A DNA stretch of 64,000 bases from Geodermatophilus arenarius. GTDB lineage: Bacteria; Actinomycetota; Actinomycetes; Mycobacteriales; Geodermatophilaceae. Under the pieces are notes generated by a model that was given only the letters and a program-made list of their open reading frames with translations, made no database searches and was not told the origin of the DNA. How positions within the stretch are numbered: position 1 is the stretch's first letter; each line of letters opens with the position of its first letter. A program made the translations under genes and the position numbers. The DNA lies in NCBI RefSeq assembly GCF_042654585.1, contig NZ_JBHSGR010000002.1, forward strand, positions 195,522-259,521, read 5' to 3'. Below, piece by piece: positions 32,522 to 40,468 of the stretch.

Positions 32522-33520
32522 ATGACCGCACCGGCCCGGCGGCTCGCCGTCGGCGTGACCCCGATGGAGACCCGTCCCGACGTCGTCCTGCACCTCGCCG
32601 ACCGCGCCGAGGAGCTGGGGTACGAGGCGTTCCTGCTGGCCGAGGGCTGGGCGCACGACGCGCCGGTCCTGCTCGCCGCGATCGCCACGCGGACCCGGCG
32701 GATCCGGCTCGGCACCGGTGTCCTGAACGTGTGGGGGCGCAGCCCCGCGCACCTGGCGATGCTCGCGTCGTCGCTGGACACCCTCTCCGGCGGCCGGTTC
32801 GTCCTCGGCCTGGGCGCGGGCTCGCCGCAGCTCGCCGAGGGCCTGCACGACGAGCCGTTCACCGCGCCGGTCGCCCGCCTCGGCGCGGTCACCCGGCAGG
32901 TGCGGGCGCTGCTGGCCGGCGAGCGCGTGACGCCGTCGCGGCCGGGCGGGCAGCGGCCGCTGCGGCTGGCCGTGCCGCCGCGGCCGCGCCTCCCGGTGCA
33001 CCTGGCCGCGCTCGGGCCGGAGGCCGTGCGGCTGGCCGGGGAGGTGGCCGACGCCTGGTACCCGTTCCTGCTCCCCCGGTCCGGCCTGGCGGCGGGGCGC
33101 GCCCTGCTGCGGGAGGGCGCGGCGGGCGCGGGGCGGCCGGTGCCGCTGGTCAGCCCCGGCATCCCGGTGGCGGTGGCCGACGACCCGGCGGTCGCGCGGG
33201 CGACGGCGTCGTGGTGGCTGACCACCTACCTGACGGCGATGGGCCCCCTCTACCCGCGGACGATGCGCCGCGCCGGTCTCGGCACCGCCGTCGACGCGGT
33301 GCCGGCCGCCCGGCCCGGGGAGGTGCCCGCGGGGGCGGAGGTGCTGGTCGACGAGCTGCTGCTGCACGGCGACGCCGGCAGCGCGGCGGCGACGCTCGAC
33401 GCCTGGCGCGGGGCCGGTGCCGAGCTGCCCGTCGTCGTCCTGCCGCCGGGGCGGCCGGTGGCCGAGCTGGACGCCGCGCTCGAGGCACTCAGCCCGCGGC
33501 GGGTGCCCGTGCCGGCGTGA
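32522..33520 (+). CDS. LLM-class F420/flavin-dependent oxidoreductase
   Basis: 332 aa; ATG with GAGGAGGGCAG upstream. Luciferase-like monooxygenase TIM barrel: GVTPMETRPDVVLHLADRAEELGYEAFLLAEGW-type opening (in parts), IRLGTGVLNVWGRSPAHLAMLASSLDTLSGGRFVLGLGAGSPQL (in parts), and VHLAALGPEAVRLAGEVADAWYP. Actinobacterial members usually use F420 or FMN. Substrate unknown. Divergent from the SARP regulator. Confidence 0.85.
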   Translation: MTAPARRLAVGVTPMETRPDVVLHLADRAEELGYEAFLLAEGWAHDAPVLLAAIATRTRRIRLGTGVLNVWGRSPAHLAMLASSLDTLSGGRFVLGLGAGSPQLAEGLHDEPFTAPVARLGAVTRQVRALLAGERVTPSRPGGQRPLRLAVPPRPRLPVHLAALGPEAVRLAGEVADAWYPFLLPRSGLAAGRALLREGAAGAGRPVPLVSPGIPVAVADDPAVARATASWWLTTYLTAMGPLYPRTMRRAGLGTAVDAVPAARPGEVPAGAEVLVDELLLHGDAGSAAATLDAWRGAGAELPVVVLPPGRPVAELDAALEALSPRRVPVPA

Positions 33521-33537
33521 GCGGCCCGCCGGGACGG

Positions 33538-33560
33538 GTTGGCCCGTCTCCTCCTGGGTA
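33538..33560 (+). promoter_or_regulatory. Possible general-stress (SigF/SigB-type) promoter
   Basis: GTT at 33538-33540 and GGGTA at 33556-33560 are separated by 15 bases, matching the GTTT-N14-16-GGGTA pattern of actinobacterial SigF/SigB promoters. It is 37 bases before the ATG of a YtxH-like gene, a type often stress-induced. A GACGGG/CCCGTC hairpin (33533-33548) overlaps it. Confidence 0.4.
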
Positions 33561-33596
33561 GCGGCGGCAGAACCACCGAGCGACTGGAGGAGAGAC

Positions 33597-34088
33597 ATGG
33601 GCAAGCTGTCGTTGGGACTGGGCCTCGGGGTCGGCTTCGTGCTGGGCGCGCGTGCCGGGCGCGAGCGGTACGAGCAGATCGCGAAGACGGCACGGGACCT
33701 GCTGGGCCGGCCGGAGGTGCAGCAGACCCTCGAGAGGGCCCGCGAGGCCGCGCCCGCCCCGCTGCAGGGCGGCATCGACAAGCTCACCGCGCAGGCGTCC
33801 GGGGGCGGCGGCACGGGCGGCGGCACGGGCGGCGGCACGGGCAGCGGCACGGTGGGTGGCACGGTGGGCGGCACCGTCGGTGGCACCGTCGATGCCGGGA
33901 CGGTGGCCGCGGGCAGCAACGCCGACGCGGTGGTCCCCCCGACCCCGCCGACGGTCGCGGAGGCGTTCGTCCTCGAGGACGCCGACGTCGAGACGCCGAC
34001 CACCCCGGCCGCGGACACGCGGACCACCGGGGGGACGGCCGGCCCGGTGCCGGACCCGCTGATCCCGCCCGCCAAGTCGGGCCAGTAG
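33597..34088 (+). CDS. YtxH-like protein with Gly-Thr repeat
   Basis: 163 aa, ATG with TGGAGGAGAG upstream. The N-terminus LGLGLGVGFVLGARAGRERYEQIAKTARDLLG (in parts) is the glycine-rich membrane segment and helix of YtxH-like proteins. A GTGGGTGGGTGSGTVGGTVGG repeat region follows (residues about 70-100), then an acidic Thr/Pro-rich tail. Probably membrane-anchored and stress-related; no enzymatic role. Confidence 0.7.
   Translation: MGKLSLGLGLGVGFVLGARAGRERYEQIAKTARDLLGRPEVQQTLERAREAAPAPLQGGIDKLTAQASGGGGTGGGTGGGTGSGTVGGTVGGTVGGTVDAGTVAAGSNADAVVPPTPPTVAEAFVLEDADVETPTTPAADTRTTGGTAGPVPDPLIPPAKSGQ
33808..33892 (+). repeat. Short tandem GGCACGG-type coding repeat
   Basis: Repeated 12-base units of the GGCACGGGCGGC/GGTGGCACGGTG type encode Gly-Thr-Gly-Gly and Gly-Thr-Val-Gly blocks. 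The repeats are in frame and likely vary in number by slippage. Confidence 0.7.
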
Positions 34089-34182
34089 CCGGGAGGCTGC
34101 TCGCCCCGTCTCCTCCGGGGTGTCACACGCGGGGCGCGGCCGGTGTCTCCATGTCGACGCCACCGCACACCCTGGAGGAGAC

Positions 34183-34776
34183 ATGGCGAGCGGCACCCGG
34201 GTCCCCGCGACCGAGATCACCGGCCTGTACGGGGCCCTGCTGAAGACGATGAGCCGCCGGGTGCTCGGCCAGGTGCCCGAGGGCGCCGGCGTCATGTGGC
34301 ACCACCCGGCGGTGCTCAAGGACTCGATGGCCTTCGGCCGCAGGGTCGACTCCTGGAACCGGCTGGACCCGCACCTCGCGACTTTCGCGGCCATGTCCGC
34401 GGCCGCCACCATCGGCTGCGGCTTCTGCCTGGACCTGCACCACTTCCTGGCGAACGACCGCGGGCTCGACGAGGCCAGGGTGCGGGAGGTGCCGCGCTGG
34501 CGGGAGTCCGCCGTCTTCACCCCGCTGGAGCGGCGGGTCATGGAGTACGCCGAGGCGATGAGCCGGACCCCGCCGGCCGTGACCGACGAGCTGTCGGCCG
34601 CCCTGCTGGACGAGCTGGGACCGGCCGCGCTGGTGGAGCTGACCGCCAGGATCGCCTTCATGAACTCCAGCACGCGCAGCAACGTCGCCCTCGGCATCCG
34701 GTCGCAGGAGTTCTCGGCGTCCTGCGGCCTGCCGCCACTGGCGGCCCCGTCGCGGGACGGCGTCGCCACGGCATGA
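34183..34776 (+). CDS. Carboxymuconolactone decarboxylase/AhpD-like protein
   Basis: 197 aa; ATG with GGAGGAG upstream. CMD-family helical fold with the redox motif GCGFCLDLHHF (CxxC...H), as in AhpD peroxidase partners. Its stop overlaps the start of the ECF sigma factor. This pairing is known for ECF41 sigma factors, whose regulons usually consist of a linked carboxymuconolactone decarboxylase, oxidoreductase or epimerase. So it is probably the sigma factor's own target. Confidence 0.85.
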   Translation: MASGTRVPATEITGLYGALLKTMSRRVLGQVPEGAGVMWHHPAVLKDSMAFGRRVDSWNRLDPHLATFAAMSAAATIGCGFCLDLHHFLANDRGLDEARVREVPRWRESAVFTPLERRVMEYAEAMSRTPPAVTDELSAALLDELGPAALVELTARIAFMNSSTRSNVALGIRSQEFSASCGLPPLAAPSRDGVATA

Positions 34777-35642
34777 CCGAGGACCCCTTCGTCGCCCACC
34801 GCGGCCTGCTGTTCACCGTCGCCTACGAGATGCTCGGCTCCGCCGCCGACGCTGACGACGTGGTGCAGGAGACCTGGCTGCGGTGGGCGGAGGCGGACCG
34901 GGCCGCGGTGCGCGACCCGCGGGCCTACCTGGTGCGGATCGTCACCCGCCAGGCGCTCAACCGGCTGCGCACCGTGGCCCGCCGCCGCGAGGAGTACGTC
35001 GGCGAGTGGCTGCCCGAGCCGCTGCTGACCAGCCCGGACGTCGCCGAGGACGTCGAGCTGGCGGAGAGCGTGTCGATCGCGGTGCTCACCGTGCTGGAGA
35101 CCCTGGCACCGACCGAGCGCGCGGTCCTCGTGCTGCACGAGGTGTTCGACGTGCCCTACGACGAGATCGCCGAGGCGGTGGGCCGGTCGGCCGCCGCGGT
35201 GCGGCAGATCGCGCACCGGGCGCGGGAGCACGTGGCCGCGCGCCGTCCGCGGACGACGGTCAGCCGCGCCGAGCAGCAGCGGGTCGTCGACCGGTTCCTC
35301 GCCGCGCTCACCGCCGGCGACCTGCAGGGCCTCATGGACGTGCTCGCACCCGACGTCGTCGCGGTCGCCGACGGCGGGGGCCTGGCGCCGGCCGTCCTGC
35401 GCCCGATCGCGGGCCGGGAACGGCTGGCCCGGGCGCTGTCCCGGTTCGCCGACCTCGTGCCCGGCGTGGAGATCACCACGCCGCTCGTCAACGGCGCGGT
35501 GGCCCTGCGGATCGACCCGGGCGGCGAGTTCGACACGGCGATCACCGTCGTCGTCGAGGACGGCCGGATCAGCCGGCTGTACGCGATGCGCAACCCGCAC
35601 AAGCTCGGCCGGCTCGACGAGCCCGCCGACCTCCGGCGGTGA
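34773..35642 (+). CDS. sigJ: ECF41-type RNA polymerase sigma factor with SnoaL-like C-terminal domain
   Basis: 289 aa, ATGA overlap with the CMD gene. Sigma region 2 (about 5-70: YEMLGSAADADDVVQETWLRW), region 4 (about 100-160: LAPTERAVLVLHEVFDVPYDEIAEAVGRSAAAVRQIAHRAREHV, in parts), then a SnoaL/NTF2-like domain (about 170-285) that in ECF41 factors replaces an anti-sigma factor. Mycobacterial SigJ, of this group, is linked to peroxide resistance. Confidence 0.9.
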   Translation: MTEDPFVAHRGLLFTVAYEMLGSAADADDVVQETWLRWAEADRAAVRDPRAYLVRIVTRQALNRLRTVARRREEYVGEWLPEPLLTSPDVAEDVELAESVSIAVLTVLETLAPTERAVLVLHEVFDVPYDEIAEAVGRSAAAVRQIAHRAREHVAARRPRTTVSRAEQQRVVDRFLAALTAGDLQGLMDVLAPDVVAVADGGGLAPAVLRPIAGRERLARALSRFADLVPGVEITTPLVNGAVALRIDPGGEFDTAITVVVEDGRISRLYAMRNPHKLGRLDEPADLRR

Positions 35643-36270
35643 CGGCGCCCGTCCTCGGCCGAGCCGCCCGGCCGGCGTGACGACGATCCGTCGGGCGGCC
35701 CGGCGCACCGTCCGCCCGGTGCGCGGCGGCCGACCCGGCGGCGGTCAGGCTGCTGCACCGGGCCCGCGAGCCGGGCCAACCGCGGCCCGGCAGCGGGGTG
35801 GAGTCGAACCTGATCACCGAGGTGCCCGACACCGGTCCCGGGCCCGCGAGCTCGGCGGCCGTCGGCCGGTGCCCGCGCGGCGTCCTGATCCCCATCCGCT
35901 GCGCTGACCCGCCGTGGTCCAGGGACTCGCGGACGGCCCGGCCCCTCTCGTCCGGCGTCGTCGGCACCAGCGTGCCCGTGGTCTCGTGGACGCGACCACG
36001 GTGCCGGACGGTGACGGGCGCGCCCCCGTCGAAGTCGAACCGCCAGGGCGCGTCCGTGGACGCCGTGAGGACGCCGTCGACCAGGTGGAGGTTCACCGGG
36101 ACCCTGATCCGACGCCCGCTCCGCCGGCCGGTGAACTCGAGCAGCATGACACCCCCGATGCGACGTCCCAGCGGGGACGCCAGCAGCGGCCGCACGACGA
36201 CGTTCACCGCCCTCAGGACAGCAGGCGGCGGAGGTGGGGAGAGCCGGACAGCCCCCGTCGTCCTCGGCAT
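35569..36270 (-). CDS. Deazaflavin-dependent nitroreductase (Ddn)-like protein with aberrant C-terminal extension
   Basis: 233 aa by open frame. Residues about 12-155 match F420-binding split-barrel Ddn-family proteins: VVVRPLLASPLGRRIGGVMLLEFTGRRSGRRIRVPV, PWRFDFDGGAPVTVRHRGR (in parts) and SGTSVIRFD, where family members normally end (near base 35800). The frame then continues about 75 residues of low-complexity sequence and runs 74 bases antisense into sigJ. A lost stop or frameshift near the 3' end is likely; the split-barrel core looks intact. Confidence 0.6.
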   Translation of the reverse strand: MPRTTGAVRLSPPPPPAVLRAVNVVVRPLLASPLGRRIGGVMLLEFTGRRSGRRIRVPVNLHLVDGVLTASTDAPWRFDFDGGAPVTVRHRGRVHETTGTLVPTTPDERGRAVRESLDHGGSAQRMGIRTPRGHRPTAAELAGPGPVSGTSVIRFDSTPLPGRGWPGSRARCSSLTAAGSAAAHRADGAPGRPTDRRHAGRAARPRTGAVTAGGRRARRAGRACAGCASRTAG

Positions 36271-36304
36271 CGGAACGCCTCATCTCGACCGGGTGGCGGC
36301 GAGG

Positions 36305-36375
36305 CCAGGGCGCCCTCCGGGCCGGGCCCTGGACCTCGGCCCTGCCCCGCGACCCATCGGACCCCCACGGGTCGC
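36305..36375 (-). terminator. Possible terminator after the sarcosine-oxidase-like gene
   Basis: Two successive stems lie downstream of the minus-strand operon: CCAGGGC/GCCCTGG (36305-36311, 36326-36332) and GCGACCC/GGGTCGC (36349-36355, 36369-36375). Each has a 13-14 base loop, so strength is moderate. Confidence 0.4.
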
Positions 36376-36413
36376 CGGCCCACGGGGGCGGAGCGTCACC
36401 GGGAGCCCCTCCG

Positions 36414-37523
36414 TCAGACGAGGGAGCCCATCCGGCTCAGCGCGAACCTCGGTTCCACCTCCGCCGCACCGAGCGCGAGGTCGGCGGCCATCCGCCCGAT
36501 CAGGGCGGCGAACTTGGCGCCGTGTCCGGAGCAGGGCGAGGCCACGACGACGGGGCCGACCCGGTCGAGCAGGAAGTCCTCGTCCGGGGTGACGGTGTAG
36601 AGGCAGCTGCCCTGGGCGACCGGTTCCGGGTCCAGGCCGGGCAGCCACTCCCGCACGAAGGCGGTCACCCGCTCGCGCGAGGCCGGGTCGACCACGCCGT
36701 CGCGGGTGGACGCCGTCGTCGGCCGGCCACCGTCGTGCTGGGCGACCTTCACCGCCGGGCGCGGCCCTCCGTCGGCGCCGGAGGGCAGGCCGAACAACTG
36801 CAGGTCCCCCTTGTGCACGAAGGTCGGCCAGGCGGCGGCGGGGTCGCGCTGACGGAAGTGGAAGACCTGCTGCTGGGTCACGGTGAGCGGCGGGAGCGGG
36901 AGGCCGAGCGGCAGCTCGGGCAGCCACGGTCCGGCCGCGACGACGACGCTGCCCGCCGTCAGCTCCGGCCCGTCGGTGACCACCCGCGCGCCGCCTCCGT
37001 CGGGTTCGACGGCGAGGACACGGGTGCGCTCGAGCACGGTCCCGCCGAGCCCTCGCACGCGCCGCACCCAGGCGGCGACCGCGGCGTCGGCGTCGAGCAC
37101 CGCGCCCTCGGGGTGGAAGAGCACCGGCCCGTCGAAGCGCATCCCCGGCCAGCGGGCCTCCGCCTCCCCCGCCGACAGCAGCTCGTGCGGCACCCCCTCG
37201 GCGGCCATCAGCCGGGCCAGCCCCACGGGGTCGCGGCGGGCGCCGGTGTCGAGGCCGCCGGTGGTCCGCAGCAGCGCCGTCCCGGTGTCGTCCTCGGCCT
37301 CGGCCCAGGCGTCGTACGCGCGGCCGGTCAGCCGGACCCAGAACGGGTCGGCGTAGGCCCGGCGCACGATGCGGGAGGTGCCGTGCGAGCTGCCGTGGAC
37401 GTGCCCGGCGCCGAATGCCTCGACCAGCGCCACGGAGACCCCGCGCCGGGCCAGCTGCCACGCCGTCGCCGAGCCCATGAGGCCGGCACCGACGACGGCG
37501 ACGTCGACCCGCAGGTCGCTCAC
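36414..37523 (-). CDS. Monomeric sarcosine oxidase / N-methyl amino acid oxidase-like flavoprotein
   Basis: 369 aa, GTG start overlapping the glxD stop. N-terminal FAD motif VAVVGAGLMGSATAWQLARRG, GSSHGTSRIVRRAY (flavin/substrate region of MSOX and SolA), and SPCSGHGAKF near residue 335 with the cysteine that links covalently to FAD. It oxidatively removes N-methyl groups giving formaldehyde and H2O2. As last gene of the glnT-glx operon it could oxidise N-methylglutamate, replacing the multisubunit dehydrogenase of Gram-negative methylotrophs. Substrate is inferred. Confidence 0.85.
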   Translation of the reverse strand: MSDLRVDVAVVGAGLMGSATAWQLARRGVSVALVEAFGAGHVHGSSHGTSRIVRRAYADPFWVRLTGRAYDAWAEAEDDTGTALLRTTGGLDTGARRDPVGLARLMAAEGVPHELLSAGEAEARWPGMRFDGPVLFHPEGAVLDADAAVAAWVRRVRGLGGTVLERTRVLAVEPDGGGARVVTDGPELTAGSVVVAAGPWLPELPLGLPLPPLTVTQQQVFHFRQRDPAAAWPTFVHKGDLQLFGLPSGADGGPRPAVKVAQHDGGRPTTASTRDGVVDPASRERVTAFVREWLPGLDPEPVAQGSCLYTVTPDEDFLLDRVGPVVVASPCSGHGAKFAALIGRMAADLALGAAEVEPRFALSRMGSLV

Positions 37524-38824
37524 AGCCCGCCCTGCCCGGGGATCCAGGACGTGCCGGCCAGCGGCACGCGGGCCATCGCGGCGGCCTCGATGGTGAGCGC
37601 CACCAGGTCCTCGGGCTCCAGCGAGTGCAGGTGCGCCTTGCCGCAGGCGCGGGCGATGACCTGGGCCTCCATGGTCATCACGCGGATGAGGTTGGCCAGC
37701 CGCCGGCCGCCGACGACCGGGTCCAGGCGGGCCGCGAGCTCCTCGTCCTGGGTGGTGATGCCCGCCGGGTCGCGGCCGGCCTGCCAGTCGTCGTAGAAGC
37801 CGGCCGCCGAGCCCAGCGCCCGGTACTCCGCGTCGAGGTGCGGGGCGTTGTCACCCAGGGCGACCAGCGCCGCGGTCCCGATCGCGACGGCGTCGGCACC
37901 GAGCGCCATGCACTTGGCGAGGTCGGCGCCGTTGCGGATCCCGCCGGACACGACCAGCTGGACCTGCCGGTGCAGTCCCTCCTCCTGCAGCGCCTGCACC
38001 GCCTGCGGGAGGGCGGCCAGCGTCGGGATGCCGACGTGCTCGATGAACACCTCCTGCGTCGCCGCGGTGCCGCCCTGCATGCCGTCGAGCACGATGACGT
38101 CGGCGCCGGCCTTGGCCGCGAGCTTGACGTCGTAGTAGGTGCGGCTGGCGCCGATCTTGACGTAGATCGGCTTCTCCCAGTCAGTGATCTCCCGGAGCTC
38201 ACTGATCTTGATCTCGAGGTCGTCGGGGCCGGTCCAGTCCGGGTGGCGGCAGGCGCTGCGCTGGTCGACGCCCATGGGCAGGGTGCGCATCCCGGCGACC
38301 CGCTCGGTGATCTTCTGGCCGAGCAGCATCCCGCCGCCGCCGGGCTTGGCGCCCTGGCCCAGGACGACCTCGATCGCGTCGGCGGCCCGCAGGTGGCCGG
38401 GGTTCATGCCGTAGCGGGAGGGCAGGTACTGGTAGACGAGGTGCTTGGACTGGCCGCGCTCCTCCGGGGTCATGCCGCCGTCGCCGGTGGTGGTGCTCGT
38501 GCCGACCTCGCTGGCGCCGCGGCCCAGCGCCTCCTTCGCCCGGCCCGACAGTGCGCCGAAGCTCATCCCGGCGATGGTCACCGGGGTGGACAGGTGCAGC
38601 GGGTAGGTGGCGTGGCGGTCGCCGAGGACGACGTCGGTGTCGCAGCGCTCCCGGTACCCCTCCAGCGGGTAGCGGGACATGCTCGCGCCGAGGAAGAGCA
38701 GGTCGTCGAAGTGCGGCACCCGGCGCTTGGCGCCGCCGCCGCGGATGTCGTAGATGCCGGTCTCGGCCGCACGCTGGATCTCGGCGATGGTGGCGCGGTC
38801 GAAGGTCGCGGACTCGCGGAGCAC
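37520..38824 (-). CDS. glxD: FMN-binding glutamate synthase-family protein (GlxD/MgsC-like)
   Basis: 434 aa; GTG 38824 with GAGGAGG upstream. This is the GltB central/FMN domain alone: HLSTPVTIAGMSFGALSGRAKEALGRGASEVGTSTTTGDGGMTPEE (in parts), YLPSRYGMNPGHL, KPGGGGMLLGQKI, VKIGASRTYYDVKLAAKAGADVIVLDGMQGGTAA (in parts) and VSGGIRNGADLAKCMALGADAVAIGTAAL. With GlxB and GlxC it rebuilds a glutamate synthase split over three genes. In methylotrophs the same set (MgsABC) makes N-methylglutamate from gamma-glutamylmethylamide or methylamine. Confidence 0.9.
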   Translation of the reverse strand: MLRESATFDRATIAEIQRAAETGIYDIRGGGAKRRVPHFDDLLFLGASMSRYPLEGYRERCDTDVVLGDRHATYPLHLSTPVTIAGMSFGALSGRAKEALGRGASEVGTSTTTGDGGMTPEERGQSKHLVYQYLPSRYGMNPGHLRAADAIEVVLGQGAKPGGGGMLLGQKITERVAGMRTLPMGVDQRSACRHPDWTGPDDLEIKISELREITDWEKPIYVKIGASRTYYDVKLAAKAGADVIVLDGMQGGTAATQEVFIEHVGIPTLAALPQAVQALQEEGLHRQVQLVVSGGIRNGADLAKCMALGADAVAIGTAALVALGDNAPHLDAEYRALGSAAGFYDDWQAGRDPAGITTQDEELAARLDPVVGGRRLANLIRVMTMEAQVIARACGKAHLHSLEPEDLVALTIEAAAMARVPLAGTSWIPGQGGL

Positions 38825-38835
38825 GGGGATCCTCC

Positions 38836-39555
38836 TCAGTACGCCGAGGCGTTGTCGACGTGGAAGTTGTAGAGACGGCGGGCCGAGCCGTAGCGCCGGA
38901 AGTCCCGGGGGTCGGCGTCGATGCCGGCCGCGGAAAGGAGGCCGGTGAGCTCGGCCAGGTGCTCGGGTCGCACCTCCTTCTCCACGCAGTCCGCGCCGAG
39001 GCTCCTGACCGATCCGGCGACGTAGATCCGGGCCTCGTAGAGGGAGTCGCCGAGCGCGTCGCCGGCGTCGCCGCACACGACCAGCCGACCGGCCTGTCCC
39101 ATGAAGGCGCTCATGTGCCCGACGTCGCCGCCGACGACGATGTCCACGCCCTTCATCGAGATCCCGCAGCGGGCCGACGCGGAGCCCTCGACGACCAGCA
39201 GACCGCCGTGCGCCGTCGCCCCGGCCGACTGGGAGGCGTTGCCGCGGACCCGCACCGTGCCGCTCATCATGTTCTCGGCGACCCCGACCCCGGCGTTGCC
39301 CTCGACGGTCACCGTCGCCAGCTGGTTCATCCCGGCGCAGTAGTAGCCGACGTGTCCCTCGATGCGGACGTCGACCGCCGCGTCCAGCCCGACCGCGATG
39401 TTGTGCCGCCCGGCGGGTGAGGTGACCCGCCACGCGGACGCCTTGTCCGCGACGTCCGGGGCGTGCAGGGCCGCGTTGAGCTCGCGCACGCCGGTGAGGG
39501 ACAGGTCGACGACGGCGGGCTCCACCGTGACGTCGGTCGTGCTCAGCGCTGCCAT
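38836..39555 (-). CDS. glxC: GXGXG-domain glutamate synthase-like subunit (GlxC/MgsB-like)
   Basis: 239 aa; ATG 39555, overlapping the glxB stop by 13 bases. Parallel beta-helix with repeating G-x-x-G turns: GHVGYYCAGMNQLATVTVEGNAG, SGTVRVRGNASQSAGATAHGGLLVVEG, VVGGDVGHMSAFMGQAG. This corresponds to the C-terminal structural domain of GltB, which docks the amidotransferase and FMN domains. Position between glxB and glxD fits the order in rhizobia and methylotrophs. Confidence 0.9.
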   Translation of the reverse strand: MAALSTTDVTVEPAVVDLSLTGVRELNAALHAPDVADKASAWRVTSPAGRHNIAVGLDAAVDVRIEGHVGYYCAGMNQLATVTVEGNAGVGVAENMMSGTVRVRGNASQSAGATAHGGLLVVEGSASARCGISMKGVDIVVGGDVGHMSAFMGQAGRLVVCGDAGDALGDSLYEARIYVAGSVRSLGADCVEKEVRPEHLAELTGLLSAAGIDADPRDFRRYGSARRLYNFHVDNASAY

Positions 39556-40436
39556 GCGTAGACCTCTTCCGGCTCGGGCTCGAAGATGCGGGCGGCCTCG
39601 ACGCCGGGCAGGCCGGCCAGGGCGCGGTACTCCGACGCCATGGCGACCCACTGCGGGGTCTCGGCGACGACGGCGGGCTTGCAGGCGATGGCGTCGCGGA
39701 CGACGGCGAAGCTGTCGCGGGTGCTGACCAGCAGCGTGTAGAAGCCGTCGAAGCGCTCGCACAGCAGCTTCAGCGACTTCTCCAGGTCGTAGCCGGCGGC
39801 CAGCTGGGCGGCGACGAAGCGGGCGCCGACCTCGGAGTCGTTGTCGCTGTCGAAGACCGCGCCGGCGGCCCGCAGCTCGCGGCGGATGGTGGCGTGGTTG
39901 GCGAAGGAGCCGTTGTGCACCAGGCACTGGTCGGTCCCGACGGAGAAGGGGTGGCAGTGCGCGGGGGTGACCGCCGACTCCGTGGCCATCCGGGTGTGCG
40001 CCACGCCCTGCCAGCCCTGCGCGGCCGCCAGGCCGAACTCGGCGGCCAGGGCCTGCGGGTGCCCGACGCCCTTGAGGACGGCGACCTCCTCCCCGGCACC
40101 GATGACCACCGCGCCCGGGACGGTCTCGCGGACGGCGGCGGCGAGCGCGCCGGGGTCGGTCGCCGCGTGGACGACCAGCGTCTGGCCGGCGCCCACCACC
40201 CCGGCCTCGGGGAAGGCGGCGCGCACGGCGGTGGCGACGTCGTCGGCGGTCCGGTCGCCGGTGAGCAGCGAGACCGACGCCTCGCCGACCGGGGACCAGC
40301 GCGGGTCGCCGTAGACGGCGACGCCGGCGGAGTCCGGGCCGCGCTCGGTGACCTGGCAGAGCATGCCGGTCAGCAGCTCGCCCAGCCGGGGGTACAGGGA
40401 GGGCTCCCGCAGGTGGAGCCCGACGATCCCGCACAT
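39543..40436 (-). CDS. glxB: Class II glutamine amidotransferase (GlxB/MgsA-like)
   Basis: 297 aa beginning MCGIVGLHL, where Cys2 becomes the N-terminal nucleophile. Other Ntn marks: ERGPDSAGVAVYG, GVAHTRMATESAVTPAHCHPF and VHNGSFANHATIRR. It releases ammonia (or methylamine from gamma-glutamylmethylamide) and hands it to the GlxC/GlxD synthase. It is co-transcribed with glnT, 32 bases upstream. Confidence 0.92.
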   Translation of the reverse strand: MCGIVGLHLREPSLYPRLGELLTGMLCQVTERGPDSAGVAVYGDPRWSPVGEASVSLLTGDRTADDVATAVRAAFPEAGVVGAGQTLVVHAATDPGALAAAVRETVPGAVVIGAGEEVAVLKGVGHPQALAAEFGLAAAQGWQGVAHTRMATESAVTPAHCHPFSVGTDQCLVHNGSFANHATIRRELRAAGAVFDSDNDSEVGARFVAAQLAAGYDLEKSLKLLCERFDGFYTLLVSTRDSFAVVRDAIACKPAVVAETPQWVAMASEYRALAGLPGVEAARIFEPEPEEVYAWQR

Positions 40437-40468
40437 CGCAGGACGGTTCCTCTCGTCGGTCGGTCGGG

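Noticed and set aside
33808..33892. CRISPR-like or satellite repeat
   Set aside because: Units are short, contiguous, in frame and encode Gly-Thr blocks of the YtxH-like protein; there are no spacers.
29558..34168. Very long open frames antisense to or extending the SARP regulator and its neighbours
   Set aside because: High GC keeps shadow frames open; these have Arg/Pro/Ala-rich low-complexity products and no family motifs.
34089..34182. Terminator or second stress promoter (CCCCG...CGGGG) between the YtxH-like and CMD genes
   Set aside because: The stem is only five pairs and lacks the GGGTA element.
35796..35830. A tRNA-like T-arm (GGTTCGACTCC on the minus strand)
   Set aside because: No matching T-stem, anticodon stem or acceptor stem flanks it; it lies in the tail of the Ddn-like frame.
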